DNA from: CPC320 sp002684375
GTDB lineage: Bacteria > Pseudomonadota > Alphaproteobacteria > Rhodobacterales > Rhodobacteraceae
Direction of reading: 5' to 3'
Assembly (NCBI GenBank): GCA_965662545.1
Contig: CBFIHZ010000016.1
Span: 19,829-83,828 of the forward strand
Length of the DNA stretch: 64,000 nt
The translations under genes were made by a program, and so were the position numbers. Positions 26,038 through 35,461 of the stretch are shown here, piece after piece; the stretch's first letter is position 1, and each line of letters starts with the position of its first letter. The notes below the pieces were generated by a model. The model worked only from the letters and a program-made list of their open reading frames with translations. It was not told the origin of the DNA and searched no databases.

Positions 26038-27876
26038 CTATTTTTCGAAGTCTATATCGATAAACCCGCCAGATTGACGATTCCAAAACCCCGCATAAAG
26101 ACCCCGTTTTGCCAAAAGGTCTGCATGGGTGCCATCTTCGACAATGCGGCCCTGTTCCATCACCAATATGCGGTCCATTTGCGCGATGGTTGACAGACGG
26201 TGGGCAATAGCGATCACGGTTTTTCCGGTCATCATCTGGTAAAGCGTCTGTTGAATGGCCGCCTCGACCTCACTGTCCAGAGCGCTGGTCGCCTCGTCCA
26301 AAAGCAGGATCGGAGCATTTTTCAAAACCACCCGTGCCAGACTGATGCGCTGGCGCTCGCCGCCCGACAGTTTCACCCCGCGCTCGCCCACATGGGCATC
26401 ATAGCCCGTGCGCCCTTCGAGATCTTGGAGGTTCAAAATAAACTCATGAGCTTTGGCCTGACGCGCGGCCTGGATCATCGCTTGGTCACCAGCGTCTGCA
26501 CGGCCGTATAAAATATTATCGCGGATCGACCGGTGCAGCAAAGCACCCTCTTGCTGAACCATACCGATCTGACCCCGCAAGCTGTCTTGGGTGACGTCAG
26601 ACACGCTTTGCCCGTCAATCATGATCTGCCCGGTCTCGATGTCATAAAACCGCAGTAACAATTTCAATAATGTCGACTTTCCCGCCCCAGAGCGCCCGAC
26701 CAGACCGATTTTTTCACCGGGCCGGATGGTGAAAGACACATCGCTAAGCCCACCGCTTTGACGGCCGTAATGATGCGACAGGCCCTGCACTTCGACCTTG
26801 CCCTCGGTGATGGTAAGCGGTTGCGCCCTTGATGTATCAACCATCTCAATCGGCTGTGAAATGGTCTCCATACCTTCGGAAACCACACCCAATTGGCGAA
26901 AGAATGACGACAGCGCCCACATGATCCAACCGGTCATCGCGTTCAACCGCAGGGTCAAGGCGGTTGCCGCCGCCACCACCCCGATGCTGGCCTCCCCCTG
27001 CATCCACAGAGCAAGCGCCCAGCCAACCACGCCTACGATCAACAGCCCGTTCAGCACCACAAGCCCGATTTCCATCAATGTTGAAATGCGCATCTCAACC
27101 TGAAAGGTCTGGCGCGTGGCCTCGATCGCCGTTTTGGCATAACCCAGTTCTTCATTACCTTGGGCAAACATTTTCACCGAATGGATGTTGGTATAGGCAT
27201 CCACCACCCGCCCCGTCACGGTCGAACGCGCATCCGATGACGCCTTAGAGGCCGGCCCAACTCGTTTGATCGTCCAGCGGATCAGCGCCCCGTAGAGTAA
27301 AAACCACCCCAGCAATGGCACCGATAAACGCAAATCAGCCTGCGCCAGCAACACCCAAGCCCCTAACAGATAGGCCAGTGAAAAAGTGATAGCGTCAAAC
27401 ACCTGAAACACCGCCTCGCCAGCGGCCGGCGGGGTCTGCATAATCCGGTTGGCGATCCGTCCGGCAAAATCATTCTCGAACCAACCCACTGACTGGCGCA
27501 ACACATGGCGATGGGCCCGCCACCGAAACAATGTGCCGTAATTGGGCAGTATAGTATTGTTCATCAACAGCACATTCACCACATGCAACCCGGGGCGCAG
27601 CACGAGGATAAACAACGCCAAAGCAATTAAAAATGCGCCGTGGTTTTGCCAGACCTGCGCCGGATCACCCGACAGGGCATCGACCACCCACCCCATATAA
27701 TAAATCAACCCAATCTCGACCAAAGCCACGACAATAGACGTCACCGCCGTCCAGACAAAAACCTGTTTAAAGGGCTGGGAATAGGCGCGCATAAACGGCC
27801 AAAGTTTGGTTGGCGGCGTGTCGGTTTGTGGATACGCACAATAGGGGTCAACCAGATTTTCAAAGAAACGAAACAT
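26038..27876 (-). CDS. ABC half-exporter, copy 3
   Basis: A 612-residue type-I ABC exporter half, close paralogue of copy 2 across its length (start MFRFFENLVDPYCAYPQTDT). Six membrane helices precede an ATPase with Walker A GRSGAGKST, signature LSGGERQRISLARV, Walker B ILLLDEATSALDSE and H-loop IAHRLSTI. It leads the minus-strand run of three exporters, 260 bp ahead of copy 2. Which halves pair is open: 2 with 1 by overlap, 3 with itself or with 2. Confidence 0.92.
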   Translation of the reverse strand: MFRFFENLVDPYCAYPQTDTPPTKLWPFMRAYSQPFKQVFVWTAVTSIVVALVEIGLIYYMGWVVDALSGDPAQVWQNHGAFLIALALFILVLRPGLHVVNVLLMNNTILPNYGTLFRWRAHRHVLRQSVGWFENDFAGRIANRIMQTPPAAGEAVFQVFDAITFSLAYLLGAWVLLAQADLRLSVPLLGWFLLYGALIRWTIKRVGPASKASSDARSTVTGRVVDAYTNIHSVKMFAQGNEELGYAKTAIEATRQTFQVEMRISTLMEIGLVVLNGLLIVGVVGWALALWMQGEASIGVVAAATALTLRLNAMTGWIMWALSSFFRQLGVVSEGMETISQPIEMVDTSRAQPLTITEGKVEVQGLSHHYGRQSGGLSDVSFTIRPGEKIGLVGRSGAGKSTLLKLLLRFYDIETGQIMIDGQSVSDVTQDSLRGQIGMVQQEGALLHRSIRDNILYGRADAGDQAMIQAARQAKAHEFILNLQDLEGRTGYDAHVGERGVKLSGGERQRISLARVVLKNAPILLLDEATSALDSEVEAAIQQTLYQMMTGKTVIAIAHRLSTIAQMDRILVMEQGRIVEDGTHADLLAKRGLYAGFWNRQSGGFIDIDFEK

Positions 27877-27991
27877 GAGATACTCGGATAAATTAAAACT
27901 GCTCAGCTTGTTTTATAACAGTGAGCGTTTTATTCCAGTAGACGCAAGGCAAAGACATCTGAACACAGAAACTTGCGGCTCACAGATTTGG

Positions 27992-28600
27992 TCAGTCTTG
28001 AAATAAAAACACCACACAGCTCAAGATCATAAAACCCATAATCCGGTTGAACCAGATCAGCCGCGCCGGGGTTTGCAGCAAGCGGCCAATGGCCTGACCC
28101 AGCACTGTCCAACCCGAGGCTGTGCAAACCCCCACAAGGGTAAAGACCAACCCAACTATTACCGCGCTCTGCGCAGGAAATTCGATTAAAATGAACTGTG
28201 ACGTAACCGCAATTGACATCGCCCAACCCTTTGGGTTGAGCCACTGGATTGCCGCTGCCTGCAAAAAAGTAAACGGCCGATGCCCAGTGTCTTGCGCTCC
28301 GATCCCATGTGCGGTGGCGGTGCGCCATGCCACATAGATCAGCAGACCAACACCCGCCCAGCGCAGCACCTCGCGCAGCAACCAGCTTTGCTGAAAAATC
28401 TCGCCCAGAAAAACACCGACGCAAAATATCATAAACCCAAAGCCCAGCGATATGCCCAAAATATGCGGGAGCGTGCGACGATACCCGAAATGTGCCCCAG
28501 AGGCGGCAACCATAGCATTATTCGGCCCCGGGGTGATGGCAGTCGCGATGGTCAGACCGATGAGCGCAATAAAACTGTCGACAGACATTATAAAATTCAT
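27992..28600 (-). CDS. LysE/RhtB family amino-acid exporter
   Basis: A 202-residue inner-membrane exporter with six hydrophobic segments. The family signature ITPGPNNAMVAASGAHFGYRR is near the N-terminus. The middle motif WLNPKGWAMSI also fits. Relatives export lysine, homoserine, threonine or cysteine; substrate is not decided. AAGG precedes the ATG. It is the last gene of hslO-nudix-cca-lysE, 33 bp behind cca. Confidence 0.9.
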   Translation of the reverse strand: MNFIMSVDSFIALIGLTIATAITPGPNNAMVAASGAHFGYRRTLPHILGISLGFGFMIFCVGVFLGEIFQQSWLLREVLRWAGVGLLIYVAWRTATAHGIGAQDTGHRPFTFLQAAAIQWLNPKGWAMSIAVTSQFILIEFPAQSAVIVGLVFTLVGVCTASGWTVLGQAIGRLLQTPARLIWFNRIMGFMILSCVVFLFQD

Positions 28601-28633
28601 GGATAGGCCTTGTAAAAAGACTAAGTGGCGCGA

Positions 28634-29794
28634 TCACTCAGCTGATGTCAACAGCGCGGCGCGGGTCAGTTGAAAATCTGATGCAATCCAGCGCGTCTCG
28701 CAATTTTTTAAGGCCCGCCCCAATGCGGCACCCTTTACCATGGGTAAAAGATCCGCGCTTTTAACAGGACAAACCGCCGCTGCCCCGCGCGCAATCTGGG
28801 AATGGGTGGCAACATCAAAGGGCGTTTCAAACAGCACCGCACGCAGCATCGAAACATCCAAAGCAAAACCAGCACCCCCGCGATATGCCAGTTCAGCCGG
28901 ACCCTGCATATTGCCCAAGGCCGCACCGATCTGAGCGTGTTGCCGCGCCTCAGCTTTGCTCAAACGCAGCGCCGCAATAACCTCTTGGCCAGTGGTGAGC
29001 GCCGCCAACCGACGGATTGGATCAACCCGCGCGTTATGCGCAATCTCAAGATGGACAAGCGGTGCCAGCGCGCGGTCATCGGCTGATGGCAGCAGCTGTT
29101 GCAAAACCCCTGTCGCACGCATGCCAGCCATTGCCGGGGCTGGATCGGGCGCAGCGAGTAACTTTTTCATTTCGCTGCCGACCCGTTCACCCGACAGGCT
29201 GGCCAATCCCTCAAGGTTGGCACCAATCGCCGCCAGTGCCTCAGTTTCAAACCCAACTTCAGGATCGCTATACATAGCATAAAACCGAAAAAACCGCAGA
29301 CTGCGCAGGAAATCTTCTTGAATGCGCCGGGACGCATCTTCAATAAACCGAAGCTTCCGCGCCTTTAGATCTGGTAAGCCACCCAAAGGGTCAATCACCA
29401 TCCCCTGTGGTGTGGCGTAAAGCGCGTTCATCGTAAAATCGCGCCGGCGCGCATCCTCGGCGATATCTTGTGAGAAGGCGACAACCGCACGGCGTCCATC
29501 AGTGGCGATATCACGGCGAAACGTTGTGATTTCATGAGCCTGACCCTGCGAGACCACCGTCACTGTCCCATGATCAATCCCCGTTGGAATACCTTTCAGC
29601 CCAGCGCTTTGACACAGCGATAAGACAGTTTTTGGCACCGCATCGGTCGCCAGATCAATATCGGTCACTGGCAAATTAAGCACTGAATTGCGGACACAGC
29701 CGCCGACAAAATACACCTTGTGGCCCGCAGCTGTTAGCGCTGCAAAAATCGCCTGCGTCGCCGCGTTTTCAACCCAAGGACCGCTTAGCCGCAT
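28634..29794 (-). CDS. cca: CCA tRNA nucleotidyltransferase / poly(A) polymerase family
   Basis: A 386-residue nucleotidyltransferase. The active site is GGCVRNSVLNLPVTDIDLAT with the two metal-binding aspartates, followed by RRDFTMNALY and the RIQEDFLRSLRFFRF region. It would add or repair the 3' CCA of tRNA; poly(A) polymerase is the close alternative, but one such gene in alphaproteobacteria is usually annotated as the CCA enzyme. The start at 29794 overlaps the stop of the upstream Nudix gene as TAATG, meaning translational coupling. The longer frame runs inside that Nudix gene. Confidence 0.88.
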   Translation of the reverse strand: MRLSGPWVENAATQAIFAALTAAGHKVYFVGGCVRNSVLNLPVTDIDLATDAVPKTVLSLCQSAGLKGIPTGIDHGTVTVVSQGQAHEITTFRRDIATDGRRAVVAFSQDIAEDARRRDFTMNALYATPQGMVIDPLGGLPDLKARKLRFIEDASRRIQEDFLRSLRFFRFYAMYSDPEVGFETEALAAIGANLEGLASLSGERVGSEMKKLLAAPDPAPAMAGMRATGVLQQLLPSADDRALAPLVHLEIAHNARVDPIRRLAALTTGQEVIAALRLSKAEARQHAQIGAALGNMQGPAELAYRGGAGFALDVSMLRAVLFETPFDVATHSQIARGAAAVCPVKSADLLPMVKGAALGRALKNCETRWIASDFQLTRAALLTSAE

Positions 29795-30381
29795 TAGCCG
29801 ATCATCCGTCGCAAAATACAGGCCGTTGCACCCCAAATATAATACGGACCGTAAGGCACTGTATAGTAATGACGTCTCTTTCCACGCCAACGCCGCGACT
29901 GGATCATAAAGTTCTGCCTGTTCAGGACATGCCACAAAGGAACTGAAAAAACCTCGGCCACTTCGCCTTGTTCGGCCTTGGGATCAAAATCACAGGTGAT
30001 ACGCCCCAAAACCGGGGTTACAGCAAACCCCGTGACCGTCTCATGGCTGGGAAGTTGACCCAAAACCTCGACTGCGCTTGGCACAAGCCCGATCTCTTCA
30101 TGCGCTTCACGCAGCGCCGTAATGGAAATATCTGCATCTGAATCATCCCATTTGCCCCCGGGAAAAGCTATTTGTCCGGGGTGATGTTTCAATGCCGAAG
30201 ACCGTTTGGTCAACACCAGATGCGGCTGTCCCGCCAGTATCTGATAAGCCACAAGAACCGCCGCCGGACGCAGCACCCGATCTGGTGGCAGAACCACATC
30301 TGGGTTTAGATCAAAATCAGAAGACCCGGCATAGGAAGCCTGTAAAGCCGCATAAAAAACCGCAAGCGGATCATGCGTCAT
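29794..30381 (-). CDS. Nudix hydrolase, CoA pyrophosphatase-like
   Basis: A 195-residue Nudix enzyme. The Nudix box is visible as GGKWDD... REAHEEIGL, and the preceding LTKRSSALKHHPGQIAFPGG matches the UPF0035/NudL group of coenzyme A pyrophosphatases. It would cleave CoA or related nucleotides. The start at 30381 follows GAGG and overlaps the 3' end of hslO by 11 bp. Its stop shares a base with the cca start. Confidence 0.87.
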   Translation of the reverse strand: MTHDPLAVFYAALQASYAGSSDFDLNPDVVLPPDRVLRPAAVLVAYQILAGQPHLVLTKRSSALKHHPGQIAFPGGKWDDSDADISITALREAHEEIGLVPSAVEVLGQLPSHETVTGFAVTPVLGRITCDFDPKAEQGEVAEVFSVPLWHVLNRQNFMIQSRRWRGKRRHYYTVPYGPYYIWGATACILRRMIG

Positions 30382-31363
30382 CCGTCGCCTCAAATCCAAC
30401 CGTTTTTGGATCCAGGTCGTAATTCGCCCCGCAAAACTGGCAATCTGCGGTGACCCGCCCTTGATCAGTGGTCATCGTTATAATGTCCTTGGCCGAATAG
30501 ATCGACAGACTTTGACGCACCCTTTCCTCGGAACAACTACAGCCAAACCGCACGGGTTGAGCATCAAAAACCCGCGGTTTTTCCTCGTGAAACAATCGGT
30601 ATAACAAATCTGTCGGGGCAAGATTGGGGCCCACCAATTCGATCTCTTCCACCGTGTCGAGCAGCATATTAACCCGAGCCCAGTTTTCACTGCTATCGCC
30701 ACTTACAATATCCGCAGCCTCCAACAAGCCCCCTTGCCCTGACCCCCCCTCGGAGTCAGTAGCGGCAAATGGTGACGCTTTGGGCAAATGCTGAAGCATT
30801 ATACCACCAGCCCGCCAATGTTCGGCCCCGCCGCTTTCGGTAGATTTCCCCAAGTTCAATTGAAACCGGGTTGGTAATTGCTCTGACTGGGCAAAATAGG
30901 TTTCAGCGCTGCTGGAAATAGACGCGCCAGTCAGCGGCGAAATACCTTGATAAGGGGTCATGCCCTGCCCTTGATCAATCAGGATAGCAAAATATCCCTC
31001 ACCAAGCTGTGAATAGGGATCGCCCTCTGTCAGCCGCTCTTCATCAAAACTGGCATAGGCCCGAATACGGGCCGGATCGCCACTTTCACTGGGCCCATAA
31101 TAATCGGTCGCAATCATACGAACCGGGCCCTTGGACTGAACCTGTAGCGACAGTTTCCATTTTTGTTTCATGCTTTCGCCGATCAGTGCCGTCAAAACTG
31201 CCATTTCAGCAACCAGCGCCTCAACCTGCGCGGGGTAATTATGTTGCCTTAAGATACCCGCCAGAACACCATCAAGGCGCGACACCCGACCCCTAATATC
31301 TGAATTATCAAGTTGAAACGGCAAGACCGTGTCATCCCAGGCTGTTTTGATTGCGAGCGTCAT
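30371..31363 (-). CDS. hslO: Hsp33 redox-regulated chaperone
   Basis: A 330-residue cytoplasmic chaperone that is activated by oxidation. The C-terminal zinc switch has the CxC (FGCSCSEERV) and CxxC (CQFCGANY) pairs. The N-terminal fold shows DNSDIRGRVSRL and the EDWL-like core. It is ~35 residues longer than the E. coli protein, with extra length near GGAEHWRAGG, which is common in alphaproteobacteria. AAGGA precedes the ATG. It heads the hslO-nudix-cca-lysE run. Confidence 0.94.
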   Translation of the reverse strand: MTLAIKTAWDDTVLPFQLDNSDIRGRVSRLDGVLAGILRQHNYPAQVEALVAEMAVLTALIGESMKQKWKLSLQVQSKGPVRMIATDYYGPSESGDPARIRAYASFDEERLTEGDPYSQLGEGYFAILIDQGQGMTPYQGISPLTGASISSSAETYFAQSEQLPTRFQLNLGKSTESGGAEHWRAGGIMLQHLPKASPFAATDSEGGSGQGGLLEAADIVSGDSSENWARVNMLLDTVEEIELVGPNLAPTDLLYRLFHEEKPRVFDAQPVRFGCSCSEERVRQSLSIYSAKDIITMTTDQGRVTADCQFCGANYDLDPKTVGFEATDDA

Positions 31364-31442
31364 AAGGGTTTCCTTGCGGCCTATCTGTTGGCATACGGGC
31401 CTTTATATAGTCAGTTCCGCTAAAGGTCCAAGGGGGTAGCAT

Positions 31443-31895
31443 ATGATCAGACGTTTCGGGGCGGTGCCAGAGCGCAGCATACGCTATACCAGACGCCCGG
31501 GTGCCTACGTTATCTTGCCATATCGCGGCATGATTTTGCTGACCTATCAAGCTGCCCCATTTTGGGAGTTTCAACTCCCCGGCGGTGGCATCGATCTTGG
31601 TGAGTCACCAATCCGCGCCCTACACCGCGAAGTTCTGGAAGAAACCGGCTGGAGCCTAAGCAAGCCCCGCCGGATTGGCGTCTTTCGCAAATTTGTCGAT
31701 ATGCCAGAATATAGTCTAAAGGCAGAAAAGGTTTGTACGATCTACCTCGCCCAGCCAGCCTGCCGAATTGGCCCGCCCCGTGAGGCCGATCACAGCGCCC
31801 ATTGGGTACCACAAAACTTAGTGCCAAGCCTGCTAAAAAACTCTGGCGACCAACATTTTATGACCAAATATCTTAGTCGGGCGCGAGCCGGTTGA
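31443..31895 (+). CDS. Nudix hydrolase
   Basis: A 150-residue Nudix enzyme with the box GGGIDLGESPIRALHREVLEETGW. No further specificity motif is recognised; substrates of such short Nudix proteins range from oxidised nucleotides to sugar nucleotides. GGGGGTAG lies before the ATG. It diverges from hslO and its 3' end overlaps the receiver-phosphatase gene by 23 bp in convergent orientation. Confidence 0.85.
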   Translation: MIRRFGAVPERSIRYTRRPGAYVILPYRGMILLTYQAAPFWEFQLPGGGIDLGESPIRALHREVLEETGWSLSKPRRIGVFRKFVDMPEYSLKAEKVCTIYLAQPACRIGPPREADHSAHWVPQNLVPSLLKNSGDQHFMTKYLSRARAG

Positions 31896-33153
31896 ATTCA
31901 AACAGAGCGGCAGAGATATCATCATCAAGCTGCGCATCCGATGCCATGGTTAATTTCAATTTGGCAAAAAGCTCGTCCAGAAATCTCAGACCGCCTGAAT
32001 CAACATCACAGGACCTCACCAATTCCAACAACCCATCCTCTTCAAGCATGTCACCGTGCTTTGTTTTACACTCTGTGAACCCATCAGAGTACAGAAAGAG
32101 CCGGTCGCCCCTTTTCAAATATGTCTTAAATACAGAATAAGTTGCATCCGCCACCAGACCGATTGGCAAGCCACCGGCGCCCAAAAATTCCATACCTCCA
32201 TCGGCGCGGATCAACAGCGGATGCGGATGACCGGCCTGCACAAGATCCACCTCACCACTGTGCAGATCTACCGTTCCATACACCATGGTGAAGTATTCAA
32301 TCACGCCAGAATCGCCCGCCAATCTTTGATTTAACAGATGTGCAACCTCTTGCGGTGACCGCAAATCGAACCCACCACCGGCGCGGGCCCGCATAGCAAT
32401 GTTGTAATCAGGAAACTCATTGTTCAAATACCCCCCGACCTGCGCCGTCATCAGCGCCGAGGTAATGCCATGACCCGAGACGTCAATACAATAAAACCCA
32501 ACATGATCCTGATCACTGTTCAGCACACCCACAAGATCTCCACCAACGTGACCACAGGGTTGGAGCAATAGGCTAACACGCGAGGTCCCAAAATCGCGCT
32601 GCCGTTCTGGCACTAATGCCTGTTGAATTTTGCGTGCCTGCAGCAGATCTTGATCAATCGCGTCATACACTGTCCGCAATTCCGCCAGCGTATCAGTAAC
32701 CAGAGTATTCTGCTCGGTAAGAGACCGATGCATGTCAATGATACGTTGCCCGGCCTTAATGCGCGCTTGCAACTCACTGGCATTCATGGGTTTGGTCAGG
32801 AAATCATCAACGCCTATTTCCAAGCCCCGCATAACCTCAATCTTTTCGCTTCTCGAGCTTACAAGAATAAAATAACCATAATTTTCCCGTGGGATCGCCC
32901 GGAACGCCTGACAAAACTCCAGACCATTCATATTGGGCATCATCCATTCGCAAATCACCAAATCAGGGGGGTTTGTCTGACAAACCTCAAGCGCCTCAGC
33001 ACAAGAGCTCACCGAATAAACCTGAAACCCCCACCGAACCAAAGAGGCCGATAATATCTTGCGTTGCACCCCACTATCGTCGACCACCAAGGCACGGCTT
33101 GGAATATCCGATTGTGGTTCTGGTTTTATGGATGATGATCTCAATGTTTGCAC
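31873..33153 (-). CDS. Receiver domain-SpoIIE/PP2C phosphatase fusion (RsbU-like)
   Basis: A 426-residue cytoplasmic signalling protein: receiver domain (about 20-140), a linker helix (140-185) and a PP2C-type phosphatase (about 195-425). The phosphatase metal sites are intact (CGHVGGDLVG, CIDVSGHGITSAL, LYSDGFTECK, DDDISAALF). In the receiver, the acid pair Asp25-Asp26 and Lys of FLTKP are present. The phosphorylation site reads LVICEWMMPNMNG, with Glu69 in place of the usual Asp. Relatives dephosphorylate anti-sigma-antagonist proteins. Translation probably starts at GTG 33153, 7 bp after AAGGA. No partner genes adjoin it. Confidence 0.9.
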   Translation of the reverse strand: MQTLRSSSIKPEPQSDIPSRALVVDDSGVQRKILSASLVRWGFQVYSVSSCAEALEVCQTNPPDLVICEWMMPNMNGLEFCQAFRAIPRENYGYFILVSSRSEKIEVMRGLEIGVDDFLTKPMNASELQARIKAGQRIIDMHRSLTEQNTLVTDTLAELRTVYDAIDQDLLQARKIQQALVPERQRDFGTSRVSLLLQPCGHVGGDLVGVLNSDQDHVGFYCIDVSGHGITSALMTAQVGGYLNNEFPDYNIAMRARAGGGFDLRSPQEVAHLLNQRLAGDSGVIEYFTMVYGTVDLHSGEVDLVQAGHPHPLLIRADGGMEFLGAGGLPIGLVADATYSVFKTYLKRGDRLFLYSDGFTECKTKHGDMLEEDGLLELVRSCDVDSGGLRFLDELFAKLKLTMASDAQLDDDISAALFEFNRLAPD

Positions 33154-33262
33154 AACGCTTCCTTAGAGCGTCTGTATATGTATCCATTCTTAACAAGTTA
33201 TAAACCAAATCGCCTTGGCTGACTTAAAATTACCGTTAGCCTAAAACCGCTAGAACACCTCT

Positions 33263-34489
33263 TTAAACCACAAATTGCGCCAGCATCTCGTCATCGGTCA
33301 GGTCGGTATAGGCAAATCCTGCCGCATCCAATCGTTCAAAAAACTGGTTAAATTGATCTGGGGTCGTTGTCTCGATCCCGATTAAAACCGACCCGAAATT
33401 ACGCGCTGATTTTTTAAGGTACTCAAACCGTGTGATATCATCATTGGGTCCAAACACGCCAAGAAAATCTTTCAAAGCGCCAGGCCGCTGTGGCAGCCTC
33501 AGAATAAGATATTTCTTCACCCCGGAATAGCGTTGCGCTCGCTCTTTTACTTCGGGCAGCCGCTCAAAATCGAAATTTCCCCCAGAGGATATACAGACCA
33601 CCCGCCGGCCACGGATCGACTGACCCAGATCTTTTAACGCATCGATTGCCAGCGCGCCAGCTGGCTCGAGGACGATACCTTCAATGTTCAGCATCTCAAG
33701 CATCGTTGTGCAAATCCGATCCTCAGCTATGGTCAGCGTATTGGCCAAACCAACATCCTTGAGACGGGCAAAGGTTTTTGTTCCGATCTGCCCAACCGCT
33801 GCACCATCCGCAAACGTATCGACCTTATCCAATTTCACCGGTCGTCCCGCTTTAATCGCGGCACGCAGACATGCACCACCGTTTGGTTCGACAAAGGTAT
33901 AGGTGCAGGTCGTCCCAAAATAGCTGATTAACCCAGATGACAGCCCACCACCGCCCACCGGCAGAATAATATGATCCGGTACTCCGCCAAGCTGATCCTC
34001 GATCTCGACCCCGACACTGGCCTGCCCTTCAATCACATCCTCATCATCAAATGGCGACAGAAAATAAGCCCCCTGATTGGCACAATACGCCTGTGCTGCC
34101 GCCAAACATTCGTCAAAATAATCCCCAATCAGCCTGACCTCAACCTGTTCACCACCAAACATCTGGGTTTTCTGGATTTTTTGCTGCGGTGTGGTAACCG
34201 GCATAAAAATCGTACCCTGCACGTCGAAATGGGCGCACATGAATGCCATGCCCTGTGCTGCATTACCCGCACTGGCGCAGACAAAATGCTTTTGACCAGC
34301 CAGTTTGCGCATGGCATTGAACGCGCCACGCAGTTTATACGACCGCACCGGCGACAAATCTTCGCGTTTGAGCCAAATCTCGGCCTGATAGAGTGCCGAC
34401 AAATGATCGTTAAGTTGCAGAGGCGTGGCTTGAAATACGGCGCGCATTTCGGCTTCGGCGACACGGGCTTGGGTTCTAAAATCGCTCAT
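33263..34489 (-). CDS. ilvA: Threonine ammonia-lyase (threonine deaminase)
   Basis: A 408-residue PLP enzyme converting threonine to 2-oxobutyrate for isoleucine synthesis. The PLP lysine is in SPVRSYKLRGA, the phosphate-binding loop is PVGGGGLSSG, and a single ACT-like regulatory domain (KYLILRLPQRPGALKDFLGVF) ends the protein. The single ACT domain matches the short biosynthetic form found in alphaproteobacteria, while E. coli IlvA has two. Isoleucine feedback is expected from the family. The gene is monocistronic or follows the membrane protein gene upstream at 46 bp. Confidence 0.94.
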   Translation of the reverse strand: MSDFRTQARVAEAEMRAVFQATPLQLNDHLSALYQAEIWLKREDLSPVRSYKLRGAFNAMRKLAGQKHFVCASAGNAAQGMAFMCAHFDVQGTIFMPVTTPQQKIQKTQMFGGEQVEVRLIGDYFDECLAAAQAYCANQGAYFLSPFDDEDVIEGQASVGVEIEDQLGGVPDHIILPVGGGGLSSGLISYFGTTCTYTFVEPNGGACLRAAIKAGRPVKLDKVDTFADGAAVGQIGTKTFARLKDVGLANTLTIAEDRICTTMLEMLNIEGIVLEPAGALAIDALKDLGQSIRGRRVVCISSGGNFDFERLPEVKERAQRYSGVKKYLILRLPQRPGALKDFLGVFGPNDDITRFEYLKKSARNFGSVLIGIETTTPDQFNQFFERLDAAGFAYTDLTDDEMLAQFVV

Positions 34490-34535
34490 AGCAGATGTTA
34501 TGCCCAGCAGTTATTTCAACGCAAGTGCTGAAACG

Positions 34536-35300
34536 TCAATTCAAGGATCGCTTTTCAACATAATGGCCGTAAACCGTGGTCACTAAGCTGGTCCAAAGCA
34601 TGACGCCAACCCACCCCAAAACTGTCTCTTGTAAAAACGATAGCAGCGTAACCTCCTGATTAAGCTGTGCAAAGAAAACAAACGCTCCAAACGGAGGGGC
34701 AAATAGAAAAAACAATGTCAACGTCTGACCCCGTGTTACGGTCCATGCTGCTTTTAAACCAAGATCATGACCAAGTGCTGCAGCTGACAATAGCGGGGTA
34801 AGCCGAAATAGGATAGTGGCACAAAAAGGCACTAGAAGAAGAAAGCTGAGAACAAGCACACCGATTAGAGTGTAAGGGTATGCGTCTTGATACATCCAGT
34901 AAGGCAAGAATAATAGCAGCATCGGAAGACTTGCCAATAAAACCATCAAAACGCTCTTTTGGAAATAGACCAATGTTGGTTTGAAATAGAATTCAGGGAT
35001 GAATGCCCGAGGGGCCTGCTTCAATAAAATATAACGGTGCCAAGCCACACTAATCCAAAGCATTGTCACAATAGATAAAATCGATAAAATCACCGCAGAA
35101 GGCCAAAGCCACCCATTTATGGATTGGCCTTGTTCGGGTCCTGCGGACAGCGCCTGATCAAAGCTGATCCCGAAGTAAACCTCATACCCGCGCCGCAAGA
35201 TAGCAATAAGTCCGTATAAAAACCCTGAAATTTTCATTGTGTCCGGGAGGTTTTTGAACAGCTGTAAAACCGATTGCCTCAGCAATTTCCAAGCCTTCAT
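34536..35300 (-). CDS. Hypothetical membrane protein
   Basis: A 254-residue protein with about six hydrophobic segments (for example SVLMVLLASLPMLLLFLP, LIGVLVLSFLLLVPF, TLFFLFAPPFGAFVFF), so an inner-membrane protein. No family is recognised. AAAGGGA lies 8 bp before the ATG. It precedes ilvA on the same strand and diverges from argG, but neither gives a functional clue. Confidence 0.8.
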   Translation of the reverse strand: MKAWKLLRQSVLQLFKNLPDTMKISGFLYGLIAILRRGYEVYFGISFDQALSAGPEQGQSINGWLWPSAVILSILSIVTMLWISVAWHRYILLKQAPRAFIPEFYFKPTLVYFQKSVLMVLLASLPMLLLFLPYWMYQDAYPYTLIGVLVLSFLLLVPFCATILFRLTPLLSAAALGHDLGLKAAWTVTRGQTLTLFFLFAPPFGAFVFFAQLNQEVTLLSFLQETVLGWVGVMLWTSLVTTVYGHYVEKRSLN

Positions 35301-35461
35301 TGCATGTTCCCTTTAAATTAAATTTTATAAAATATCTCTGTCGATTAATGACAATTGCCCGCCTGTTCAATGGTAAACCTGCCCTATGGGCCTTGCCCCG
35401 CAGCGTAAAACCCGCTATCCGCGCCTGCACCCACTCCGTGAGGTTTGTCTAAGGAATTTCA

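Noticed and set aside
29794..29935. Longer N-terminus for cca
   Set aside because: It lies wholly inside the coupled Nudix gene and matches no family sequence.
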